Part shown: positions 8,901-14,977 of the stretch, in pieces | Layout: each line of letters opens with the position of its first letter | How positions within the stretch are numbered: the first letter of the stretch is position 1 | From: Spirochaetales bacterium | GTDB taxonomy: Bacteria > Spirochaetota > Spirochaetia > Sphaerochaetales > Sphaerochaetaceae | Length of the DNA: 39,402 nucleotides | NCBI GenBank assembly: GCA_028722305.1 | Contig: JAQYHB010000013.1 | Span: 1-39,402 of the forward strand | Direction: 5' to 3' | Translations under genes and position numbers: made by a program | Notes under the pieces: generated by a model | The model's input: only the letters and a program-made list of their open reading frames with translations | The model's database searches: none | Told to the model about the DNA's origin: nothing

Positions 8901-9138
8901 GGTGGGGTTCTTCGGAATCCTGCCGGTAGACACTCTTATCGGAAAATTGTCTGAGAATGCTTTGCCGTTCATCCTCCGAGATTCTTTTGTTTTCCATCTC
9001 CATCAGCGTCTTCTGCCCGGAGCTGTTCTCCTTCAGCACCCCCGAGTCCGCCTTGCCCGTCCACAGCCGTCCGAAGGCCCTTGCCGTCTCGTCGCTGAGG
9101 TTGTCGTTGTACTTTCCGCTGGTGATGTAAGAAAGCAA
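5959..9138 (-). CDS. phage-type polyvalent/toxin-like mosaic protein (nuclease, LPD3-like, ART, GNAT-like parts)
   Basis: This 1059-aa open frame has recognisable parts in series. Residues 95-235 resemble CdiA C-terminal tRNA nucleases (FDADLFLLPE, then Asp136 before Gly-Ile-Ser-Asn-Gly-Ile-Phe-Ile-Glu-Leu-Lys, then a QAD helix). Residues 315-328 hold the RTPEFKKWFGNWE linker typical of phage polyvalent proteins, and 380-465 an LPD3-like segment (SSIAHGVGRAKAAA ... FYLHEVEIKEK). Residues 513-690 are an ADP-ribosyltransferase of the polyvalent type (EPLVVYHGT, GQAFFFTENPGDAENYG, then AVFRPNQIKS). Residues 800-925 are GNAT-like (GAVKLDCYD, RIGFEPIATNPYAEGYNP). FEL-Glu/Asp linkers separate the parts. 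Domain names come from memory of these families. No initiator is convincing: the first codon here is TTG right after an in-frame TAG, and the frame continues upstream. It is probably a remnant of a larger phage or conjugative protein. Confidence 0.65.
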   Translation of the reverse strand: MLSYITSGKYNDNLSDETARAFGRLWTGKADSGVLKENSSGQKTLMEMENKRISEDERQSILRQFSDKSVYRQDSEEPHLFVHPLRFSQQEDKTILEKEIGMAREFASHFDADLFLLPEKLGKGKVIIARKDSSPDGISNGIFIELKQPKPKKNKPRKGREAIQDRFKDSLSQADSLYMDLSFTGASISTARKYIDDYLNGQYDNIVAKYGMDISGFRVVLKDEKGNFAEYKINEKELVRDSFFGGRRQMPSPNSNNTPSTQEVNSDSAKGSEFELAEDTPSMAEVRRKYKGTDQWMKAPNGAQTNLTERQWLQVRTPEFKKWFGNWEGKANLDWLLSANPVAMISGDEFKSDMVNGVSEYFAEKYGGKVERKDLGVVLLTRRGVNSSIAHGVGRAKAAAFTAVPEVIKKGRIFGVTENYKDRGYTSYVIDAPIKIGQTPYICEVVVNQKHGETNFYLHEVEIKEKFPVGNQVRTYIDQSQTRNTNKESRLILSKLVAEGKFNSSEVVDENEEPLVVYHGTDASFNTFGLQRSTRYVMLSAFEVPGQAFFFTENPGDAENYGRNTMPVFLNIRNFLDKQGAEIALRNAFRVDSSGQEVIDYDGGLRAVETSDPNWIDRVFPEGYMDWDQMDDPKVVVSIKEQGYDGVLVNEPNDESGYSYAVFRPNQIKSATDNNGQFSAGNDSILFELSDRGTLEGEVSDEWLRRQDSVRQEDYLVERLREVLQRSGIHGGPEEISRLEGIVRERRDTLVGLRRVPRELELRRLVLYPESKVSYNRNDSADSPVTPQSFHDALADAVDHMGAKGLSVTVQTVDELQGKTMFLAPDRLSGFAITMDGDLEAVFSDPSAKGRLTDTLTTAITNGAVKLDCYDKDDLIYNYMRIGFEPIATNPYAEGYNPALDADRKRQNISRVVAMAYNGKSLKDAMVDYRRIRSEDKETVFSRFFDRIDSVEVAPSYDEMLARRNQALSDRMKDARLYQDRRNREETVASERRSLDDVAPKADTSLFELTEDEKETFTQKWRKDVERSVAMGGLVPTEVIKQFKGEDWADEELALRMAV
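6055..6125 (-). repeat. repeat unit of 'FxL-TE ... KWR-DVER' module, copy 2
   Basis: This encodes Leu-Phe-Glu-Leu-Thr-Glu-Asp-Glu followed by a Lys-Trp-Arg-Lys-Asp-Val-Glu-Arg helix near the C-terminus of the mosaic protein. A diverged copy with the same order lies at 9185-9255, in the piece before the in-frame TAG. The nucleotide sequences are also visibly similar. Confidence 0.6.
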
Positions 9139-9522
9139 CTACGTCAGGTACTTGATTTTCAACGTCGGCGAAGCATTCTTCAGCACCGCCCGCTCCACGT
9201 CGGTCCTCCACTTCTTCACGAACCCGTCACGCTGCTCCTCCGTCAGCACGAAGAGGGGCTTTGAGGAAACATCTTCATCCTCGGCCAGCTCGAAGAAGGC
9301 TCCCGGCTTGTTGATAAGTTGTGATTTGTAGATTATGTTGTCCTTGGAAGACTTCTCTGGCACTGATGGCAATTGCAGCCTAACAGCCCCAGAGGGGTCT
9401 TTTCTCATGTCGTCCGCATATCGGAGCAAGCCGGTGTTGGTCCAGCTCTGGTAGTTTCCAAGCGGTCTCCCGTAGATGCTGGTCACTAGATTCACTTCGC
9501 ATCTTTCCGACCATGACCGCAT
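9139..9522 (-). pseudogene. upstream fragment of the mosaic protein, ended by an in-frame TAG
   Basis: This 127-codon piece is in exactly the same frame as the 1059-aa frame downstream. Only one TAG (9141-9139) divides them. The part around 'LVTSIYGRPLGNYQSW ... LLRYADDMRKD ... LQLPS' looks like the C-terminal half of a Barnase/EndoU/RelE-like nuclease domain (PBECR type) found in phage polyvalent proteins. It is followed by an FFELAEDED linker and a KKWRTDVERAV helix that recurs at the far end of the mosaic protein. The frame is open only to a TGA at 9567-9565, and no ribosome binding site with normal spacing precedes the ATG at 9522. I read it as 5'-truncated. A CAG-to-TAG change would restore a continuous protein. 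Confidence 0.6.
9185..9255 (-). repeat. repeat unit of 'FxL-TE ... KWR-DVER' module, copy 1
   Basis: This encodes Leu-Phe-Val-Leu-Thr-Glu-Glu-Gln, then Lys-Lys-Trp-Arg-Thr-Asp-Val-Glu-Arg-Ala-Val. It is the counterpart of the unit at 6055-6125. Confidence 0.6.
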
Positions 9523-9658
9523 CCTTACCAGCAGTTCTCGCAGAAGGGATGACTCTTGCAGGATTCATATGTGAACTTCTTCGCGTCCCCAGCTTCCCCA
9601 ATCCGGGCATTGCGTGACTCAAAACTGGGTATCCCACAAAATACTGATTTGAACCATG

Positions 9659-9688
9659 AAAAAAGGTCCTGCAGTTACCTGCAAGACC
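9659..9688 (-). terminator. intrinsic terminator after the tRNA pair
   Basis: On the minus strand GGTCTTGCAG and CTGCAGGACC form a 10-bp stem with one G-U pair around a GTAA tetraloop, followed by six T. It begins 9 nt after the tRNA-Glu gene and ends the Lys-Glu transcript. Confidence 0.9.
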
Positions 9689-9696
9689 CAAGGCTA

Positions 9697-9768
9697 CATC
9701 TCCAACTGGAATCGAACCAGTGTTCTGAGAATGAAAATCTCATGTCCTAACCCCTAGACGATGGAGAC
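9697..9768 (-). tRNA. tRNA-Glu (anticodon TTC)
   Basis: This is a 72-nt cloverleaf. The acceptor pairs GTCTCCA with TGGAGAT (G1-U72 wobble, discriminator G). The D arm is TCTA...GGAC-like, the anticodon stem is TGAGA/TCTCA with loop TTTTCAT (anticodon TTC), and the T arm is ACTGG-TTCGATT-CCAGT. CCA is not encoded. It lies 8 nt downstream of tRNA-Lys and shares its promoter and terminator. The phage-like remnant begins just beyond its terminator, so its 3' end is a natural candidate integration site. Confidence 0.95.
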
Positions 9769-9776
9769 AGGCGATG

Positions 9777-9849
9777 TGAGCCGCGAAGGATTCGGACCTT
9801 CGACCCACGCCTTAAAAGGGCGTTGCTCTACCAACTGAGCTAGCGGCCC
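9777..9849 (-). tRNA. tRNA-Lys (anticodon TTT)
   Basis: This is a 73-nt cloverleaf. The acceptor pairs GGGCCGC with GCGGCTC (one G-U pair, discriminator A). The D arm is GCTC-AGTTGGTA-GAGC, the anticodon stem is ACGCC/GGCGT with loop CTTTTAA (anticodon TTT), and the T arm is GAAGG-TCCGAAT-CCTTC. CCA is not encoded. It is the first gene of a two-tRNA transcript. Confidence 0.96.
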
Positions 9850-9864
9850 GCTCGAAACAAGCCA

Positions 9865-9894
9865 CTTATACCACAATTTGCCATTTTATGTAAA
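9865..9894 (-). promoter_or_regulatory. sigma-70-like promoter of the tRNA-Lys/tRNA-Glu operon
   Basis: On the minus strand TTTACA (9894-9889) and TATAAG (9870-9865) are separated by 18 nt. Each matches consensus at 5 of 6 positions. The predicted start lies about 10 nt upstream of mature tRNA-Lys. Confidence 0.7.
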
Positions 9895-9919
9895 GGGCAA
9901 AGCGGGAAAAACGGCTTTT

Positions 9920-10639
9920 TTACCGCCCGAGCAGACGAAGGCACATGTCGGGATTGTTGGTGATCACCCCGCGCACATTCCAGGCCATCAGCTTGCGCAT
10001 CCTCTCCTCGTCGTTGATGGTCCAGACATTCAGTCCGATGCCAAGCTTCCTGCACTCCTCGACCACCTCGTCGTTGAGCAGCACATAGTCCGGATGAAGG
10101 AACTGCATACCATGGTCGACCGCCTGATAGGCCAGGTGCCGGACCGGCGTCTCCTCATAGAGCAGACCGCAGGGAATCTCGGGTGCCAGACTCTTGCAAC
10201 GCACGGCGGACAGCCAGTTGAAAGAGCTGAAAATCACCTTGTTCTCCAAGCCGAAACGGCGAATCATTTCGATGGTCTTTTTCTCGATACCGACGTACCA
10301 GCTACGGTTCGTCTTGATCTCGATATTGGTCACCATGTCGCTCTTCCGGGCGAAGGCGCAGTATTCCTCGAACGAGGGGATTGTCACGTCGTAGGCATCA
10401 TCCTTTGTCTTGGATGCCTTGATGCGCTCAAGCTCGCTCCTGGTGTAGTCGCTGACCAATCCCTCTTTCCCGGTGGTCCTGAGCAATTTCTCGTCATGGA
10501 TGACCATCAACTCCCCATCCTTGCTCAAGTGGACGTCCAGCTCGACGCCATCGCAACCAAGTTCCTCCGCCTTCTGGAAGGCGAGCATCGTGTTCTCCGG
10601 ATACTTTCCCGAGAACCCTCTATGTCCATATACGTACAT
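9920..10639 (-). CDS. glycerophosphodiester phosphodiesterase
   Basis: This enzyme hydrolyses glycerophosphodiesters to glycerol-3-phosphate and an alcohol. The 239-aa product opens with YGHRGFSGKYPENTMLAF, holding the catalytic His. ELDVHLSKDGELMVIHDE follows near 35-53, with the metal-binding Glu/Asp and the second His. IEIKTN in the middle and the C-terminal 'GLNVWTINDEERMRKL ... GVITNNPD' signature complete the GDPD barrel. There is no signal peptide, so it is cytosolic. Two adjacent ATG codons follow GGAG. The second (10639) has the better 7-nt spacing. It is the last gene of the lacI-transporter operon, 11 nt after the DUF3592-like gene, so phosphodiesters may be cleaved after uptake, but this is inference. 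Confidence 0.93.
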   Translation of the reverse strand: MYVYGHRGFSGKYPENTMLAFQKAEELGCDGVELDVHLSKDGELMVIHDEKLLRTTGKEGLVSDYTRSELERIKASKTKDDAYDVTIPSFEEYCAFARKSDMVTNIEIKTNRSWYVGIEKKTIEMIRRFGLENKVIFSSFNWLSAVRCKSLAPEIPCGLLYEETPVRHLAYQAVDHGMQFLHPDYVLLNDEVVEECRKLGIGLNVWTINDEERMRKLMAWNVRGVITNNPDMCLRLLGR

Positions 10640-10650
10640 CATTCTTCTCC

Positions 10651-11100
10651 TTATCGAGCGACGACCAAGTATAGGCCGATCGCGAATGTGGTGATCGTAC
10701 AGAATCCCCACAGCCACACTGGCACCAACCCGCCCCCACGGCTCCCCTCCACAGGGAGTGCGCTTTTCGGGTATTTTTCCAGATACAGGACATCGACCCT
10801 GTCCCCAGGGGCATACCGGAATACCCGGTTCCCGCCCAGGACGCGCATGCGGGAGCGGACAATCAGCTCGATTGGATTCCTGCCCTCCACCGAAATGACG
10901 AGCACATAATCGCAATCGAACGAACCGTCCACCCTCCCATGGAACTTATGCCACCCGGTCGGAATCGCATGCTTGACGGCGATGATTTCCGCCTTCCGCG
11001 TCTTGCCATGGTGGCGCACCCTCCACTCACGCCAGGACGTGGCAAGCATCCAGATGCTCAGGACGCACATGACCACGTCCAGCACCAAGGCGATGCTCAT
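10651..11100 (-). CDS. DUF3592-like membrane protein
   Basis: This is a 149-aa protein with one hydrophobic segment at each end (about 1-20 and 128-147) and a soluble middle with alternating beta-strand character. The order (membrane helix, basic 'Trp-Arg-Glu-Trp-Arg-Val' stretch, beta domain with 'PGDRVDVLYLEKYP', second helix) fits the DUF3592 family, whose function is not known. The start ATG overlaps the stop of the upstream ATPase as ATGA, so it is translationally coupled to the transporter genes. A longer frame extends upstream inside the ATPase gene but has no coding character. Confidence 0.75.
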   Translation of the reverse strand: MSIALVLDVVMCVLSIWMLATSWREWRVRHHGKTRKAEIIAVKHAIPTGWHKFHGRVDGSFDCDYVLVISVEGRNPIELIVRSRMRVLGGNRVFRYAPGDRVDVLYLEKYPKSALPVEGSRGGGLVPVWLWGFCTITTFAIGLYLVVAR

Positions 11101-12095
11101 TCCTGTTCGCCTCGGGTTTTCTCCATCGCGGCATCCTCGACATGCTTGATCCTGGCGCACGCCAAGAAATGGTCCGGCTCGACCTCGACCAAGGCGGGAT
11201 CGTGCTCGCGGCACACGTCGCAGGTATAGTCGCAACGAGAACAGAACCGGCATTCATCGGGCAGATTCACCGGGCTGGTGATCTCGCCCCGGATCAGCCG
11301 TCTGGCCGGGCGGTCCTTGCCGACGATGGGCACGGGGACCGCCTCGAGCAAAGCCCTGGTATAGGGATGTAGCGGACGCTCGAAGATCAAATCCGCAGGA
11401 GCCTTCTCCACCATCTGTCCCAGGTACATGACGGCGATGTCGTCCGAAAAATACCTGACGACCGCCAGGTTGTGGGTGATGAAGATGTAGGTAAGGCCGA
11501 ATTCCTTCTGCAGGCTCTTGAGCAGGTTCAGGATCTGCGCCTGGATGGAGACATCCAAGGCGCTGACCGGCTCGTCGCAGACAATCAGCTTGGGGTTGAC
11601 CGCCAAGGCCCGGGCGATTCCGATACGCTGCCTGCGGCCGCCATCCAGCTCGTGCGGATAGGTATTCACATACCGTCTCGCCAAGCCGACGATATCCATC
11701 AGCTCCAGCGTCCGCTTCTCGATCTCGTCCTTCCCCTTCATCAGCTTGTGCTCGACGATCGGCTCGCTGATCAGCTGCATGACACTCTGGCGGGGATCCA
11801 GAGAAGAGAACGGGTCCTGGAAGATCATCTGCATCTGGACACGCAGCTTGCGCATCTGCCTGACGCTGTAGTTCGTGATGTCCTGTCCGTCGAAGATGAT
11901 CTTTCCGCTTGTCGGGTTGATCAGCTTCAAAATGACCCTTCCGGTGGTGGATTTGCCACACCCGGACTCGCCGACAATGCCGAGAGTCTTGCCCTTCTCC
12001 ACGGAAAAGCTCACCCCGTCGACCGCGTGCAGCATGCCCCGCGGCGTGGTGAAATACTTGGTCAGGTTCTCAACCTTCAGAATCGTTTCAGCCAT
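11097..12095 (-). CDS. ABC importer ATP-binding subunit, OppF/DppF type
   Basis: This is the second ATPase of a family-5 (peptide/opine/oligosaccharide) importer. The 332-aa product has Walker [10 protein letters not shown] near 41-49, a Q-loop in '[14 protein letters not shown]', the signature in the variant form [10 protein letters not shown] rather than LSGGQ, and Walker B LIVCDEP. The C-terminal OppF/DppF extension is unusually cysteine-rich ([14 protein letters not shown]), which in this family is thought to bind an Fe-S cluster or zinc. The LDGGR variant is, from memory, common in clostridial and spirochaetal members. The gene overlaps the preceding ATPase gene by 8 nt and the next gene by 4 nt. 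Confidence 0.94.
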   Translation of the reverse strand: MAETILKVENLTKYFTTPRGMLHAVDGVSFSVEKGKTLGIVGESGCGKSTTGRVILKLINPTSGKIIFDGQDITNYSVRQMRKLRVQMQMIFQDPFSSLDPRQSVMQLISEPIVEHKLMKGKDEIEKRTLELMDIVGLARRYVNTYPHELDGGRRQRIGIARALAVNPKLIVCDEPVSALDVSIQAQILNLLKSLQKEFGLTYIFITHNLAVVRYFSDDIAVMYLGQMVEKAPADLIFERPLHPYTRALLEAVPVPIVGKDRPARRLIRGEITSPVNLPDECRFCSRCDYTCDVCREHDPALVEVEPDHFLACARIKHVEDAAMEKTRGEQE

Positions 12096-13077
12096 TCTGC
12101 TTTTCCTCCTGGATGCGGTGGCAGGCTACGCGGTGGGTGTCGCTTACCGGAATCAGCTCGGGAATCTCATGGAAGCACCGCTCAGTCGCGTGCGGGCAAC
12201 GGGGAGCGAAGCTGCATCCCGTAATCTTCTCCATCGGATTCGGCATCATGCCCTTGATCGGCTGCAACTCCTCGCCCCGCTTGCGCAGGTTGGGCAGGGA
12301 GTTGAAAAGACCCACGGTGTAATCGTGGAGCATGTGGTTGAAGACATCGTCGGCGGTACCGATCTCGACGATCTTGCCGCTGTACATGACCGCCACGTCG
12401 TCGCAGGTCTCGGCGACGACACCAAGGTCATGGGTGATCAGCAGCATCGACATGCCACGATCCTGAATCAGCTGCTTGATCAGAGAGAGCACCTGCGCCT
12501 GGATGGTCACATCCAGGGCCGTCGTAGGCTCGTCGGCGATCAGCAGGCGGGGATGGCAGGCGAGCGCGATGGCGATGACGACACGCTGCTTCATGCCGCC
12601 GGAGAACTGGTGGGGATAATCTCCCGCGCGGCTCTCCGGGATGCCTACGAGCTTGAGCATCTCCTTGGCACGCTGCATCGCCTCTTCCTCGCTGACCTTG
12701 TTGTGGAGCATGACGCTCTCGGCAATCTGGCTGCCGACAGTCATGACCGGGTTCAAAGCCGTCATCGGATCCTGAAAGATCATCGCGACATCATCGCCGC
12801 GCATCTTCTCCAAGGCCGGGACATCCATACGCAGTACGTCCTGCCCGTCAAGGAGGATGCTTCCCTCGCAGATCTTCCCTGGCGGATCAGGGACCAGGTT
12901 CAGGATCGACAGAGCCGTCGTCGTCTTGCCGGCACCGGTCTCTCCGACCAGGCCGAGCGTCTTCTTCTTGCCAATCGAGAAGCTGATGCCGTTGACCGCA
13001 TAGACCACTCCGGCATCCGTATCGTACTCGACTCTCAGATTCTTCACGTCCAGAAGGACTTCCTTCTTCTCTTCCAT
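12088..13077 (-). CDS. ABC importer ATP-binding subunit, OppD/DppD type
   Basis: This is the first ATPase of the importer. The 329-aa product has Walker [10 protein letters not shown] near 42-50, a Q-loop in [17 protein letters not shown], the signature [15 protein letters not shown], Walker [13 protein letters not shown], and an H-loop in [10 protein letters not shown]. The C-terminal '[14 protein letters not shown]' motif is typical of OppD/DppD. It would pair with the OppF-type subunit on the cytoplasmic face of the two permeases. It starts 9 nt after the permease gene. Confidence 0.95.
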   Translation of the reverse strand: MEEKKEVLLDVKNLRVEYDTDAGVVYAVNGISFSIGKKKTLGLVGETGAGKTTTALSILNLVPDPPGKICEGSILLDGQDVLRMDVPALEKMRGDDVAMIFQDPMTALNPVMTVGSQIAESVMLHNKVSEEEAMQRAKEMLKLVGIPESRAGDYPHQFSGGMKQRVVIAIALACHPRLLIADEPTTALDVTIQAQVLSLIKQLIQDRGMSMLLITHDLGVVAETCDDVAVMYSGKIVEIGTADDVFNHMLHDYTVGLFNSLPNLRKRGEELQPIKGMMPNPMEKITGCSFAPRCPHATERCFHEIPELIPVSDTHRVACHRIQEEKQNG

Positions 13078-13086
13078 ACGGTGCCC

Positions 13087-13974
13087 CTATTTCTTCAACT
13101 TTGGATCGAGCGCATCGCGCAGGCCGTCACCGAGCAAGTTCAACGCAAGAACGGTGAACATGATCGCCAGTCCAGGAATGACGCAGATGTACGGAGCGTT
13201 CCGGATCTGGCTGCGCCCCGACGAGAGCATCGCCCCCCACTCCGGCGCCGGGCTCGGAACACCAATTCCGAGGAAGGACAGGCTGGAGGCGTTGATGATC
13301 GTGGTGCCGATGAGCAAGGTCACCTGCACGATGATTGGGGAAAGGCAGTTGGGGATGATGTGCTTGGCAATCACCTTCCAGGTAGGAAGACCCATCGCGT
13401 AAGCGCTTTCCACATACTCCTGGCCCCTGATGGTCATGACCGCCGCGCGAGTGATGCGCACGAAGCCTGTCGCGCAGGTGACGCAAAGGGCAAGCAGCAG
13501 GTTGAAGGTGCTGGTTCCCAACAGGCTGACCACGACGACGGCAATCATGATGTTGGGCACCGCGTAGAGCATGTCGTTGATGCGCATGACGACCTGGTCG
13601 ATCACCCCGCCGTAGAAACCGGCAAGGGCACCGAAGATGACGCCGATGACCAAGCCGATGAAGACCGAGCCACAGCCGATGACCAGGGAGTATCTCGCAC
13701 CGTAGAGCAGGCGGATGAAGATGTCACGCCCCAGCTCGTCGGTACCGAAGATATGCTCCCTACTCGGCCACTGCAGGCGTTCCTTGATGTTCTGTCCGAT
13801 CACTTGTGTGTCGTAATCGAAGATAAATCCACTGAGAACCGCGGCGGCGATCAGGCAGAGCAGGAAAACCATTCCCACCACAGCGCCCTTGTTCTTCAAG
13901 AGCCTGCGCCAGGTTTCCTGGAGCAGTGTCCTGCTCTTCAAAGCTTGTTCTTCTTGTTTCTTGACAGCTTCCAT
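13087..13974 (-). CDS. ABC importer permease, OppC/DppC type
   Basis: This is a 295-aa inner-membrane permease. It has an N-terminal cytosolic stretch, a first helix near 30-50 (VVGMVFLLCLIAAAVLSG), the conserved HIFGTDELGRDIFIRLLYGAR segment near 73-93 and about five further helices. The ABC-coupling loop reads 'EYVESAYAMGLPTWKVIAKHIIPN', and the end has 'INASSLSFLGIG'. It forms the translocation pore with the OppB-type subunit. The gene follows oppB by 4 nt. Confidence 0.95.
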   Translation of the reverse strand: MEAVKKQEEQALKSRTLLQETWRRLLKNKGAVVGMVFLLCLIAAAVLSGFIFDYDTQVIGQNIKERLQWPSREHIFGTDELGRDIFIRLLYGARYSLVIGCGSVFIGLVIGVIFGALAGFYGGVIDQVVMRINDMLYAVPNIMIAVVVVSLLGTSTFNLLLALCVTCATGFVRITRAAVMTIRGQEYVESAYAMGLPTWKVIAKHIIPNCLSPIIVQVTLLIGTTIINASSLSFLGIGVPSPAPEWGAMLSSGRSQIRNAPYICVIPGLAIMFTVLALNLLGDGLRDALDPKLKK

Positions 13975-13978
13975 ATCC

Positions 13979-14914
13979 TTACCCCTTGTGCGTGTACTGC
14001 GCCTTGATGCGCGGGTCGAAGAAGGCGTAGACGATATCGACCAGCAGGTTGATCAGCACCATCAGTATGGAGCACATGATGATCGAGCCGGTGACCATGG
14101 GAGTATCCCGCTTGCTGATCGACTCGAAAATCAGGCGGCCGATGCCGGGCCAGGAAAAGACCGACTCGGCAAGGACGCTGCCGGTCATGACGTTGGACAG
14201 CTGCATGCCGATGACGGTGATGATGGGGATCAGCGCATTGGGCAGGGCGTGACGTCGGATGACGCGCTTCTCCGAGCAGCCCTTTGCCCGGGCGGTACGG
14301 ATATAGTCCTGGCGGATCACGTCCAGCATCGATGAACGGGTCGTCCGGGTAATCAACGCGGCAAGTCCGAGGCCGACGGTAAGCGCCGGCAAAACCAGCG
14401 AAAGCGGCCCACTCTTGCCGCCAGAGGGGAACCACTTCAACTTCAGGGAAAAGACGATGATCAGCATCAATCCCAGCCAGAAGTTCGGCATGGAGACGCC
14501 GAACAGGGCGAAAATCATGCCCAAGGTGTCCTTCCAGGTATTCTCGTGGATCGCGGTATAGATGCCCAAGGGCAATGCGATCAGGGTGGCGATCAGAACC
14601 GATGCACCCGCGAGCTGCATGGTATTGGGAAGGCGCTCGATGAAGGTGCGGAACACGTCGCGTTTGGTGACATAGGAGGTCCCAAGGTCACCGTGCAGCA
14701 TGCCGGCCATGTATTTCAGATACCGGACAGGGAAACTATCCGTAAGGCCAAGGTCGACCCTGATCTGCTGGATCTGGGCGTCGGTAGCGTTTTCCGGCGC
14801 GAGGAAGACGGCAGGGTCGCCTCCGGTCAGGCTCATGGCGAAATAAATCAAAAGACTCGTTACCAGAATCACCGGAATCATCAGCACCAGGCGCTTGAGG
14901 ACGTAACGAAACAT
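13979..14914 (-). CDS. ABC importer permease, OppB/DppB type
   Basis: This is a 311-aa inner-membrane permease. The N-terminal MFRYVLKRLVLMIPVIL helix and 'FAMSLTGGDPA' motif are typical of OppB/DppB, as are 'YMAGMLHGDLGTSY' and the coupling-loop 'IRTARAKGCSEKRVIRRHALPN'. Six helices are expected. AAGGAG lies 7 nt before the ATG. A strong hairpin sits in the 63-nt gap to the binding-protein gene. Confidence 0.95.
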   Translation of the reverse strand: MFRYVLKRLVLMIPVILVTSLLIYFAMSLTGGDPAVFLAPENATDAQIQQIRVDLGLTDSFPVRYLKYMAGMLHGDLGTSYVTKRDVFRTFIERLPNTMQLAGASVLIATLIALPLGIYTAIHENTWKDTLGMIFALFGVSMPNFWLGLMLIIVFSLKLKWFPSGGKSGPLSLVLPALTVGLGLAALITRTTRSSMLDVIRQDYIRTARAKGCSEKRVIRRHALPNALIPIITVIGMQLSNVMTGSVLAESVFSWPGIGRLIFESISKRDTPMVTGSIIMCSILMVLINLLVDIVYAFFDPRIKAQYTHKG

Positions 14915-14934
14915 CGGACACTCCTTGCAATGAC

Positions 14935-14965
14935 ATCCCCCCGCCCGTCATGCGGACGGGGGGAT
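14935..14965 (-). promoter_or_regulatory. intercistronic hairpin between binding-protein and permease genes
   Basis: ATCCCCCCG and CGGGGGGAT form a perfect 9-bp stem, extended inward by about 4 pairs. No T-run follows on the minus strand, so full termination is unlikely. Such hairpins after binding-protein genes protect the upstream mRNA from 3' decay and raise its level over the permeases. The role here is inferred. Confidence 0.65.
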
Positions 14966-14977
14966 TGGGAAAATGGG

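Noticed and set aside
9139..9141. Programmed recoding of TAG as a sense codon in the mosaic gene.
   Set aside because: The same reading frame ends with TAG at 5961-5959, as does the ClC gene (19072-19074), and no suppressor tRNA is visible. A point mutation is simpler.
9568..9658. Short open stretch between the mosaic fragment and the tRNA terminator (Ser-Arg-Asn-Ala-Arg-Ile-Gly-Glu-Ala-Gly ...).
   Set aside because: It has no start codon or ribosome binding site and ends after about 35 codons. It may be a scrap of the missing 5' part of the mosaic gene, but it cannot be supported as a gene.
11097..12095. Degenerate ABC signature (LDGGR instead of LSGGQ) taken as loss of function.
   Set aside because: All other ATPase motifs are intact, and this variant occurs in functional-looking OppF-type subunits of other bacteria, so it is not evidence of decay.
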